Below are positions 15,501-22,714 of a DNA stretch of 32,750 nt, in pieces; positions within the stretch are counted from its first letter, which is position 1; each line of letters starts with the position of its first letter. The translations under genes were made by a program, and so were the position numbers. A model generated the notes under the pieces. It saw nothing but the letters and a program-made list of their open reading frames with translations. It did not search any database and was not told where the DNA came from. Origin of the DNA: a virus; the IMG/VR virus record IMGVR_UViG_3300021139_000071, positions 1 through 32,750 of that record. One strand, 5' to 3'.

Positions 15501-16954
15501 TTATTGGAATTTTTTAGAAGTTGATTATCCAGTAATGCTGCAAATGTATTTTCTTTTAATAAATTTTCATAATCAAAATTATTTATACTATGATAGTAAT
15601 TTAAATTTAAATTTATATTTTTTAACTCTTCTGTTATTCCCCCATTATTAGGAGCATAATTAAGATAAGCATTTACAAATTTATTTATCTCATCTGGTAG
15701 TAAAGTCATTTTACTAGCCCCATTAGAAGAACTTCTATTTTTTGCTATTAAATTAAAACTATTTTCATCAGGAACATTTAAAAAATATCCTACATACTTA
15801 TTTATCTCTTCTAAGTTATCAACATTACCATTTGCTTCATAATAATAATCTACTATTGAATCTCTTCCTAAATAATCACTAGAAGGTCTATAAGTTGTAA
15901 TATGAGTTACAAAATCAGGTTCATCTAAATGATTGGTTGTTGCACTTGCAGGATTTAAAGGAATATAAATATTTTGCCATAGCTCATGAGGATTTTTAGG
16001 AACTTGTAAAGAAGATATTGGTTTGGTAGTTTCTACAGGCTTTTCCTTAGCTTTTGCTTCTGCTTCTGCTTCCGCATTATCTAATATTTCTAAAGAATCT
16101 TTATATTTTTGAGCTAAAGTATCAGGAAATTTGTAAGTTTGATTAATTCTTACTGTATCCATTATAGATCCTTTTCCTATCAATTTAAGATTGCAGTCAT
16201 ATCCTCCTTCTTGATTAAATGCCCAAGCAAAGTTACATACTATGCCAAACATTCCATCATAATTAGCAGAAGAATTTTTTATATTTTTACTTAATTGTTG
16301 TTGAATTACTGCAGTATTTAATTTAGATTTTAAACCAAAAGGATCATCTAACCCAAAAGTATTTTTAACAGGAACTAAATGATTTAAATGATCATAAGAC
16401 AAAGTATTATTGTAATATTGAGTATGACCCCACTCTAATAACATAGAATATCCCAATCTGAAGTATAGAGCTTCTATTACATTCAGTTGATTCATATTCC
16501 ATACTTTAAAATATATTGTAGCATATCTTAAAGACCCTAATTTTCCTGCTGTTTCTATCTTTACTGATGTTAAACCTGGCATTGGTCTGTAACCCAGTTC
16601 ATCTATTCCTCCTAAACCGTATGAACCATCAGGTCCTAATCCATATCTTAAATCAATACCATTATTAGAGGAATATTTTGAAGTACCTGCTTCTAAAATC
16701 CAATTTTTAGATAAATCTTGAGGAAGAGAATAAGTAGTATTAGTATTATCTAAATTTAAACTTTTATAAAAAGATTGAGTATCTACTGCCACATCTACAG
16801 AGGATATTAGTCTTACCCAAGCTGATTTATTAGCTAAATATAAAACTTCTTCATTTGACCTTTCTGAAGTAGATGATTTTTGTTGTCTTATTCCTAATTG
16901 GGTTATAACATAATCATCAAAAGGTGCTCCAATAACATTAGATAATCTATCCAT
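12590..16954 (-). CDS. Giant baseplate hub protein with C-terminal SleB-type cell-wall hydrolase domain
   Basis: The start chosen is ATG at 16954 (MDRLSNVIGAPFDDYVITQL), which overlaps the gp53-like stop by 8 nt. An upstream ATG at 16984 would add 10 residues. The product is about 1454 residues. The N-terminal part contains RPMPGLTSVKIETAGKLGSL and an aromatic YFRLGYSMLLEWGHTQYY segment typical of phage baseplate hub-type proteins. An Ala/Glu-rich linker (AEAEAEAKAKEK) lies near residue 300. The last ~158 residues form a SleB/hydrolase_2-like domain: NHLIAVINGEAGE, with a likely catalytic Glu near 1317, then AYVAGVILNRV, QFSSVKPG and GWVIKGQSIFG. It probably combines the T4 gp5/gp27 roles, penetrating and cutting peptidoglycan. 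The hub assignment rests on position; the SleB domain is clear. Confidence 0.85.
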   Translation of the reverse strand: MDRLSNVIGAPFDDYVITQLGIRQQKSSTSERSNEEVLYLANKSAWVRLISSVDVAVDTQSFYKSLNLDNTNTTYSLPQDLSKNWILEAGTSKYSSNNGIDLRYGLGPDGSYGLGGIDELGYRPMPGLTSVKIETAGKLGSLRYATIYFKVWNMNQLNVIEALYFRLGYSMLLEWGHTQYYNNTLSYDHLNHLVPVKNTFGLDDPFGLKSKLNTAVIQQQLSKNIKNSSANYDGMFGIVCNFAWAFNQEGGYDCNLKLIGKGSIMDTVRINQTYKFPDTLAQKYKDSLEILDNAEAEAEAKAKEKPVETTKPISSLQVPKNPHELWQNIYIPLNPASATTNHLDEPDFVTHITTYRPSSDYLGRDSIVDYYYEANGNVDNLEEINKYVGYFLNVPDENSFNLIAKNRSSSNGASKMTLLPDEINKFVNAYLNYAPNNGGITEELKNINLNLNYYHSINNFDYENLLKENTFAALLDNQLLKNSNNSNNYKITNPSSILQLSPSTFQTIVDNISPLFAAAISVYSKNSSITSANIQVSITINKVDTYILNTSFSWQTPKDYLQPSREDIVTAFAEFFSENISTNQTTNAINSITYPEFTISDLGSFVNNKNELYTIIGSKDSFQSTKVKYKVDYSKVNQKLTNLTDQPFILNSIKIEFNNIRLIGALNGETPNTPIIRTLKAANVPFGDPNSTKNTSTKQQEEAKKAFSSSLLFMLNYIKVITQAKNAGKTNNSPGQLDISPDTYVMYQSGILKNLLYLDKKGNANLYTPKTAPSGFDLTAYALKGFNSNLMVDPSLYDSVPSINIKDLFYSYIIPYNIDTQEEYPAYIPLGYLLAFINNMCLIYEGFSSNTNDGVFPYFYIDFNTETNLCLTCPQHLSVDPTVCFIPFEAATSDYYSLFPNNNSTTGSKPSIDNPVAPNITGPIWNPDNKENPLRQHFPTFKKENSNQGKTMSILLNIQHLIDRAESFTYSDKENTLYLQQFLQAIMDDVAAATGGLNSFRVAYRDDSNTIQILDDQFVPNLKLEVNSAINPNGSSIQELRKAYSELPVFGQQSIVRSMTFETNMSTKLSSMIAISARSDTNASVNSTDASSLTWLNKNFNDRYKPFITEASKNSASNSDKTSDNNDNTALELFNNIVRRVYLGGDLDSSGIESAKNSYREFISKIKSVGTVTTGALFIPANLSIIIDGIAGIVMGQAFTIPENRLPLSLRGTNGFTKVGFIVVGLHHTIENEQWTTEIIGQMIRLKQKVEYGKISNYIPVENTPYDTYGVSGDTSFKSENCTSQDPTDAKKAIKDYLGRDLSLDEFNHLIAVINGEAGEISSVEKAYVAGVILNRVRTNYENYGKDVISQITARSQFSSVKPGDKGFRVVSCSVAGQIYNAISKYLNSVPKNFKSFGSNKAEAYVVPGKRTKQDGEVYIQNFKTNNNVHGGEGKGWVIKGQSIFGVTSGSYKT

Positions 16955-17252
16955 TATATTGTAAATTATAAGATTGTATAACACTTTTTAAATCGTAAGG
17001 TATTCTTAATTGAACACCTACAGGCGGATATAAAGAATCTCCCGATAATGCGTTAGCTGTTGCTATTACCCACCAATAACTAGTATCTTGATAAAAATCA
17101 TAAGCCATCAAATCTAATCTATCTCCTGTTGTAGTTATTACATAATAATCTTGATTAGTTGCAGGTATTTCAGGATATATATTAGTTTGATATATTAAAC
17201 TTCCTGTTGTACTTACTTGAGTTGTTGGTATATTTTGATATCTTGATGGCAT
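16947..17252 (-). CDS. Baseplate wedge protein, gp53-like/LysM-like
   Basis: This 101-residue protein contains YVITTTGDRLDLMAYDFYQD (about 37-56), then TSYWWVIATANAL and PPVGVQLRIPYD. This order, 'GDRLDLLA..fYgd...WWvIA.AN' followed by 'G..LRIP', is the hallmark of short phage baseplate/LysM-like proteins such as the T4 gp53 family, which joins wedge to hub. The N-terminal 35 residues are Thr/Gln-rich and probably flexible. It overlaps the hub gene start by 8 nt and follows the 639-residue baseplate gene by 13 nt. I am confident of baseplate membership, less so of exact equivalence to gp53. Confidence 0.8.
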   Translation of the reverse strand: MPSRYQNIPTTQVSTTGSLIYQTNIYPEIPATNQDYYVITTTGDRLDLMAYDFYQDTSYWWVIATANALSGDSLYPPVGVQLRIPYDLKSVIQSYNLQYNG

Positions 17253-17265
17253 TTTTATATATTAT

Positions 17266-19185
17266 TTAATGAGGAGGTATATAGGCGGGTGCTGTTAGTT
17301 GTACTTGAGTAATAGCATTATTTAATTCAAATAATTCTTGCTGTTTTTGTAAAATATAGTTATCAAGGTTTATATTTCCATAACTTATTCCAAAATCATT
17401 AGTTTGATTACCAGCTATTATTTTAAAATTTTGATTTTTAATAGTAATTCTACTAGGTAACTGATCCATAATAGGTTTGAAACTACACTGAACGGTAACA
17501 ACATGAGGTAGTTGTGCAACATCACTATCTTTACCATTGGGATCTAAAGCTATTTCCCAAGGAGTATTATTATCTATAGTAACATTAACATTTTCCAAAA
17601 ATCCAGGAACCCTACTTAGATAATCTCCTATAGTCAATCTAACAACAGAACCTCTCATTATACCTTGACTTCCATAATCAGGATATACTTGAGATATTAA
17701 TGTATTCAATTTAGTATACAAAGGAGCCATTTCTGATCTACTTTGAACAGCTATTTTAAAAGAGAATCCTATTGTTCTATCAAATCCTTTATAAGTTCTA
17801 AAGGTTTCTCCCCTTCCTAGGTAAGTAAAAGTGTTGTAATCAGCTTGGTTATTATCTGTTATGCTACCCTCTAAAAAAGCTCTAAAAATAAGAGCTATAG
17901 AAGCTCCAGGAACATCATTATCTAAACATTCAAATCCAAATTTAATTAAATCATTAACTTCGTTTCCTCCATTAGTCCAAGGATTTTTTGTATTTCCACT
18001 ATCATCAGGATAGTAATAATATGGAGAATAAGCATTTAGTTTATCTATTGTTTCAGAGAATATCTTAGAATAATCTGATAAATCCTTTACTTTTCCGGGA
18101 TTACCTGTATTAATTCTATATTCCATATTATTGCCTAAATAATTTGTTGAATCATAAGGCACTCCTCCAGGTTGTCCTGCTTTTTGTAATTGGAATCTAA
18201 AATCTTGTATTCTAGGATTAGAATTTGGAACTACTTCTGTAGTACTTTGATTAGCTAATTGAGCATACGTCATTCCTATAGTGGAGTATACTAATTCAGT
18301 AGTATTTATAGCATTGTTATTGCCGTTAAAACTATCTAAAGGTTGTGTATCAGTATATCTCTTTACTATTGTTGATCCTATTCCGTATAATGATCCTGGA
18401 CCTCCTTGATAATTAAATATCTCTTGATTATTATTAGATATGCCTAATTTAGTAATAGTATAAGGATCTATACCATTGTTATTTAAAGAATTTTCTATAT
18501 TAGGATAGTAATTAGTAGTATTACCTACTACTTTTAGAGTATATAAAATAGATAATCTATTATTACTTGGAGTATTATTACTATAATTTCCTACTATATA
18601 TTCATAAGTGTTTTGTAATGATTCATAAATATTGGGGGATACTCCGCTATAATTAAAATGAACTCCCGTTCCCTGTGCTTGTATTTGAGCTAAAGTATTT
18701 TGAGTACTATATGTTTGAGTTACTGGTAATATAGAATTACCAAAAACTCCTTGGGAAAAGTTTATAGTAGTAGGAACTTGGGTAAGAGGATTACTTAATT
18801 GCAATCCTTTTTGTTTATCTATAAAAGCTTTTCCTCTAGGTTTATCATTTAAAAAAGCTTGTATCCTTTGTGAATCTATTAATCCTGCAGGAGTAGTGGT
18901 TAGTCCGTTACCTGTATTGTTTATTTGCCCCCCTCTAATCGGATAATCTAAACCACTCCTATTTAAAACATAAAAATTTTCTGTATCAGTAGGTATTCCG
19001 CTACTTTCTATAGGAAACTGTATATAAGGTTGATTACTACTACCTCCCCCGGGTCTATCTGCTCCAAACTTCAAAGAAGTTAAATCACTAGTAAGGTTAA
19101 TCAAAGTTTTAAATTGATTAGCTATACCTACACTTGGCGTTTGAGGTTTTGAATAAGGAGATATAGGAGGTTTTATAGAAGTCAT
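17266..19185 (-). CDS. Baseplate or tail-tube-initiator structural protein, 639 aa
   Basis: The N-terminal two thirds are Asn/Gly/Ser/Tyr-rich and beta-like (NRSGLDYPIRGGQINNTGNG, for example). The C-terminal part, about 450-600, looks like a compact domain: TFRTYKGFDRTIGFSFKIAV, then SEMAPLYTKLNTLISQVYPD, VVRLTIGDYL, VPGFLENVNVTIDNNTPWEI and VVTVQCSFKPI. Segments of this type ('L...iGd.....pg.l..v....d...pwe') occur in phage baseplate and tail-completion proteins that bridge hub and tube. It lies directly after the tape measure and before the gp53-like protein, where T4 has gp48/gp54-type proteins. No enzymatic motif is seen. The exact equivalence is unproven. Short 3-nt and 13-nt gaps join it to its neighbours. 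Confidence 0.75.
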   Translation of the reverse strand: MTSIKPPISPYSKPQTPSVGIANQFKTLINLTSDLTSLKFGADRPGGGSSNQPYIQFPIESSGIPTDTENFYVLNRSGLDYPIRGGQINNTGNGLTTTPAGLIDSQRIQAFLNDKPRGKAFIDKQKGLQLSNPLTQVPTTINFSQGVFGNSILPVTQTYSTQNTLAQIQAQGTGVHFNYSGVSPNIYESLQNTYEYIVGNYSNNTPSNNRLSILYTLKVVGNTTNYYPNIENSLNNNGIDPYTITKLGISNNNQEIFNYQGGPGSLYGIGSTIVKRYTDTQPLDSFNGNNNAINTTELVYSTIGMTYAQLANQSTTEVVPNSNPRIQDFRFQLQKAGQPGGVPYDSTNYLGNNMEYRINTGNPGKVKDLSDYSKIFSETIDKLNAYSPYYYYPDDSGNTKNPWTNGGNEVNDLIKFGFECLDNDVPGASIALIFRAFLEGSITDNNQADYNTFTYLGRGETFRTYKGFDRTIGFSFKIAVQSRSEMAPLYTKLNTLISQVYPDYGSQGIMRGSVVRLTIGDYLSRVPGFLENVNVTIDNNTPWEIALDPNGKDSDVAQLPHVVTVQCSFKPIMDQLPSRITIKNQNFKIIAGNQTNDFGISYGNINLDNYILQKQQELFELNNAITQVQLTAPAYIPPH

Positions 19186-19188
19186 TTT

Positions 19189-21558
19189 TTATGGATTTTT
19201 AGAAGTTGTAATTGTAGGACTTATTGCAGGAGGAACTCCACTAGTAGGCGAAGTTATGTATGTTTGTTGTACATGTTGAGCTATAGCTCTACCTCCTCCT
19301 ACTTGTACAACAGTAGTATGATTATATTCTGCAAATTTACCCATTACTCTTTCATTATTTTGATTATTAGCTTTTGAGTTTTTATCTTCATTGGATTCTA
19401 CGGTAGATCCTAAAGAAGGTCCTCCAAAGTTTTTACCTATTGTTTCAAAAGCCCCCGCTAAGTTTCCTGTACCAGATCTTACAGAGTTAGCATATCCCAA
19501 CCATTTATCTGTATCAGTAAAAGGAATATGCCCTATACCTTCTAATAAACTAGCTACTATACTGCCTACCATGCGAACAGCTCCAGCAATCATGTCAACC
19601 ACTCCTTTTATAACTCCTTTTATTTTTTCAGGATCAGTTAAAAAATCTAATATATGAGATTTAGTTATAAAATCTACAAAAATAGTTTTTAACTTTTCTA
19701 TTATTCCTGATAATTGTTCTGCTGTTGATGTTTGAGTAATATAATTATAAGAATCTTCCCCTAACATTTTATTAATTTCTGCTTCAGTTTTTCCTTGAGC
19801 TCTTAAAGTAGCTAATTTTTTTTCTGCATCCTTTAATCCATCAGCCCCTAGCTTTCTAAATACTTCTTGTTGTTTTAGAGTATCAGCCAAAGAATCTCTA
19901 GTCATACCTACTGATTCTGCTAAAGCATTTTGAGAAATTACATTTAATTTTAAGAAGTCTTGAGAACTTCCTACCTGATTAGTTATTTCTTTTGCTAAAT
20001 CAGCTAAATTACCGTTTAATGCAGCTTCCCTAGCTTTTTCTAAGTTTAAATTTTTACCAGTTAATACTTGTGCTTCAAATTCTTTAGAGATACTGCTTTG
20101 AAAGTCTAAAAAACTATCAGAAAGACCATTTAGTTGTTGTAAACTAAATCCTAAAGCTTTGGTTTGTTGTAATGCTTTAGCTATTTTATCAGGATATTCT
20201 GCAAATCTTAATCCTAAGACTCCTGAAAGTTTACCTGCTTCAGATAATATTCCTTGTAAATTAAAACTTATGCCTGTTAATTTTTTAAAAGAATCAACTT
20301 GTTTTGAAACCTGTTTAGTAGTCCCTTCCACAGTTTTTCCTGTTATAAGACTAGATTCATTCAAAGATTTTATAGTATCATCTTCTAAACCTGCTATATC
20401 TTTTAATTTAACACTAGTTTCTAATGCTTCATTTGATAATATGTTATTAACTCCTAATTGTTTACCTAAACTCATTTGAAGTTCAAGCATTCTAGTTGAA
20501 TTTATAACTGAATTACCAGAACTAATAGCAACTTGATCAAATCTTTCTCTTAATGCCTCTGCAGATTCTTTAGACATATTTAAAGACCTAGCTACATTAG
20601 TATTAGCTTGATCAACTCCTAATGCAAAATCAAGTACTGTTTTAAATAGTCCTATTAATCCTCCTACTAATCCTCCTATAAAAGGAAGAGCACTTGCTAC
20701 ATCTTGTAATCCTCCTAATATACTAGTAGCTCCTTTTCCTGATATCTTCCCTCCTCCTATTCCTGCACTATCCCCTCCTACCAAGTTAGCTACTTCTCCT
20801 GCTACAGACCCTACCATTTTAAAAGCACCTAATACTCCTTTTTCTAGAGTATTCGCTATTCCAACAGCTCCCTTTATTACAACTCCTTGCGGTCCTAATG
20901 CTTTTAATTTATCTATTTCAGATCCTATCCCTGATATAAATCTTCCAGTACCAGTTCCTGATTTTAAATTCTGAATAAGATTGCTTCCTATAGAGGATTT
21001 ACCATAGGCTCCTTGTATTTCTTTTTTTTCATTTTGTTGTGAAGCTAATCTCCTTTTGGATTCATCTAATTTAACTCCTGCAGCTATAGCCCCTCCAGAA
21101 TTTTTTAGAAGATTATTTAATTTTTTTTCAGTAGCTAATTTTTGATCATCTAAAGACTTATCACTAAATTTATTTCTTTTCTTTTTTTCTTCTATAGTTT
21201 GAGAAGAAAAAAATCCTGCTTTTTGTCTTTTATAATCATCAGAAACTTCTTTTCCTATGTTTTTTTGATAACCTAAATTAGTTAAAAGCTGTTTGGATTG
21301 TTGTTTTTGTATATCTTTTAATTGTTGATTTAATTTAAGATATTCATTATAATCTTTTTTACCTTTTTCTCCGTAAGAGTTTAAATTCTTTTCTAATTTA
21401 GCAGTTTCTTTTTTTGTTTCGTTTATACTTATAGTTTTTCTATAAATGCTTTCCCAAGTAGCATCTTCTTTTTTTAAATTGGCTAATCTAGAAGCAAATG
21501 CAGCATTTTCTTGTTCTATATTTGTTTCTTTTATTTTAGTTGATATCTGTTTAGCCAT
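19189..21558 (-). CDS. Tail tape measure protein
   Basis: At 789 residues this is the length ruler of the tail tube. The first ~200 residues are highly charged coiled coil (KETAKLEKNLNSYGEKGKKD, QLKDIQKQQSKQLL). Glycine/alanine-rich hydrophobic segments follow at about 290-315 (SALPFIGGLVGGLIGLFKTV), as expected for a protein that can enter the host membrane. A long helical region comes next, and another hydrophobic stretch at about 655-680 (GVVDMIAGAVRMVGSIVASL). The C-terminus is Thr/Ser/Pro-rich. At ~1.5 angstroms per residue this implies a tail near 115-120 nm, longer than T4's; this is inference. It lies directly downstream of the frameshifted chaperone gene, the usual chaperone-tape-measure order. 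Confidence 0.9.
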   Translation of the reverse strand: MAKQISTKIKETNIEQENAAFASRLANLKKEDATWESIYRKTISINETKKETAKLEKNLNSYGEKGKKDYNEYLKLNQQLKDIQKQQSKQLLTNLGYQKNIGKEVSDDYKRQKAGFFSSQTIEEKKKRNKFSDKSLDDQKLATEKKLNNLLKNSGGAIAAGVKLDESKRRLASQQNEKKEIQGAYGKSSIGSNLIQNLKSGTGTGRFISGIGSEIDKLKALGPQGVVIKGAVGIANTLEKGVLGAFKMVGSVAGEVANLVGGDSAGIGGGKISGKGATSILGGLQDVASALPFIGGLVGGLIGLFKTVLDFALGVDQANTNVARSLNMSKESAEALRERFDQVAISSGNSVINSTRMLELQMSLGKQLGVNNILSNEALETSVKLKDIAGLEDDTIKSLNESSLITGKTVEGTTKQVSKQVDSFKKLTGISFNLQGILSEAGKLSGVLGLRFAEYPDKIAKALQQTKALGFSLQQLNGLSDSFLDFQSSISKEFEAQVLTGKNLNLEKAREAALNGNLADLAKEITNQVGSSQDFLKLNVISQNALAESVGMTRDSLADTLKQQEVFRKLGADGLKDAEKKLATLRAQGKTEAEINKMLGEDSYNYITQTSTAEQLSGIIEKLKTIFVDFITKSHILDFLTDPEKIKGVIKGVVDMIAGAVRMVGSIVASLLEGIGHIPFTDTDKWLGYANSVRSGTGNLAGAFETIGKNFGGPSLGSTVESNEDKNSKANNQNNERVMGKFAEYNHTTVVQVGGGRAIAQHVQQTYITSPTSGVPPAISPTITTSKNP

Positions 21559-21602
21559 TTTTTATGATAATAATCTTTATATTAAATAAATATGGATAAT
21601 AT

Positions 21603-21878
21603 CTATTTTTTAGATTTTACAGTGGAAGAATAAACGGCATTTGGACTATCAGGAATCTTAATATCTGGTTTTAACATCAAGGGTTTGTCTGCAGTCACAG
21701 TTCTATTATTGTCCCTTATCTCTTGCATCTTTTCTAAATGCTCTTGAATGAATTTTATGTTAAGTCTTCTCTCAGAAACGGGCATATCCATTACTTCTGA
21801 CCATGAGAAACCTCCTCCACCATGATAAGTTAGTTCAAAAACTTCTCTTTTATATACTGCTCTGTACTCAGTCCCTGG
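21603..21878 (-). CDS. Frameshift-dependent C-terminal extension of the tape-measure chaperone
   Basis: This frame is open from CCA at 21878 to a stop at 21603 (91 codons). It lies in the +1 (equivalently -2) frame relative to the 253-residue gene just upstream, overlapping its last four codons including the stop. The first in-frame ATG is not until 21791, yet the preceding 29 codons read as good protein: PGTEYRAVYKREVFELTYHG then GGGFSWSEVMDMPVSERRLN. That favours production as a fusion (about 341 residues in all) over initiation at 21791, which would cut into this segment. The arrangement parallels the G/GT tail-assembly chaperones of lambda, Mu and other phages, where a shift just before the tape-measure gene makes a minor extended form. 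An indel in the T9 run is the main alternative. Confidence 0.7.
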   Translation of the reverse strand, partial: PGTEYRAVYKREVFELTYHGGGGFSWSEVMDMPVSERRLNIKFIQEHLEKMQEIRDNNRTVTADKPLMLKPDIKIPDSPNAVYSSTVKSKK

Positions 21879-22629
21879 GAAAAAAAAAGTCTGCTGTTAA
21901 AGGCAATATTTCTTCTACTTCTTTACCTGAAGATAGGGTAAAATTGACTTTTAGGTCAATATCAGGAGTTAAGTCTGCTATGTGTACTCTTAGTTTACTA
22001 GAATCTTTGGCTAATAAGTAGTTATCTACAAAATCTCTTATTGATTTGGTATCATAATTACCGTTTACAGATAAAATTTGGTGTTTTAATCTAGTAGTGA
22101 GTTCCCCTGCTTGTAAATTAGTTGCTTTTTTGAACCCTTTTATCTCTTGTTCTATAGCTTTTTCATCTGCTACAGTAAGAAGTTTAAAAGTTATTTCATT
22201 TTTAGAGTTAGGAAGGGTAAATTTGAATTCATTTTTATTATTATACAGAGAAAAGTCTACTTCTTTGTTTTTTAAAGTCTGTAAATCTATTGTTACCTCT
22301 TCTTTTATATCATCTTCAATATCAGTGTATTGAAAAGAATATTGAGAACCGTATGCTAGGATGCGAGCAGCTATTAAAAGACTATTTCTGTCTCCTAAAA
22401 GCAAATCATTGTAATCAATTGGTGATTTTATTAGGGATTGTAGCATTTTCTCTATTGCTATCCCTTGTCTAAGTAAATTAACATTAGTAAGAATATCTTC
22501 TTCCCTAGCTGTCATATACTTCATTTCCACTTTTCCTGAAGATAGTGGGTTTTCTTTGTCATACACTTTGCCTTGTGAGGCTAATTCAATTGTTTCTGTA
22601 GGTAACGTAAACTTTTCTTGTTGTGCCAT
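21868..22629 (-). CDS. T4 baseplate-type (gp26/gp51-like) protein, probable tape-measure chaperone
   Basis: This 253-residue protein begins MAQQEKFTLPTETIELASQG, with GKVEMKYMTAREEDILTNVN (about 32-51) and DLLLGDRNSLLIAARILAYG (75-94). This 'LPS.G..Y....pl..G.vem..mta.EEdiLt' followed by 'LL.gDR..lli..RilaYG' layout is that of the T4 baseplate family containing gp26/gp51-type proteins, cytoplasmic assembly factors rather than stable virion parts. A second domain follows (KNEITFKLLTVADEKAIEQE). It ends ADFFFPRD at TGA 21870-21868, directly after the T9-CCC sequence, beyond which another frame continues. TATTTATTA, part of the proposed late-promoter motif, lies 29 nt upstream. Its placement immediately before the tape measure supports the chaperone reading. 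Confidence 0.85.
   Translation of the reverse strand: MAQQEKFTLPTETIELASQGKVYDKENPLSSGKVEMKYMTAREEDILTNVNLLRQGIAIEKMLQSLIKSPIDYNDLLLGDRNSLLIAARILAYGSQYSFQYTDIEDDIKEEVTIDLQTLKNKEVDFSLYNNKNEFKFTLPNSKNEITFKLLTVADEKAIEQEIKGFKKATNLQAGELTTRLKHQILSVNGNYDTKSIRDFVDNYLLAKDSSKLRVHIADLTPDIDLKVNFTLSSGKEVEEILPLTADFFFPRD
21877..21888 (-). other. Candidate frameshift site TTTTTTTTTCCC (T9-C3)
   Basis: On the mRNA strand the zero frame reads GAC TTT TTT TTT CCC AGG GAC TGA. The downstream open frame needs a net +1 or -2 shift. A +1 slip of the proline tRNA from CCC to the overlapping CCA, or a -2 slip of phenylalanine tRNAs on the T run, would each join the frames just before the TGA at 21870-21868. A single surplus T in the sequence would have the same effect. 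Confidence 0.6.
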
Positions 22630-22714
22630 AGTCTTAATTTATTTATAAATATATACATTAATAAATATATATAACGTAACTTTTTTAAAATTTTATTTTT
22701 ATTTAACAGTGCTA

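Noticed and set aside
16947-16984. Upstream ATG at 16984 as the hub gene start
   Set aside because: It would overlap the gp53-like gene by 38 nt and adds a hydrophobic run (LYNLIIYNI) that is the gp53-like end read in another frame. ATG 16954 gives the usual short overlap.
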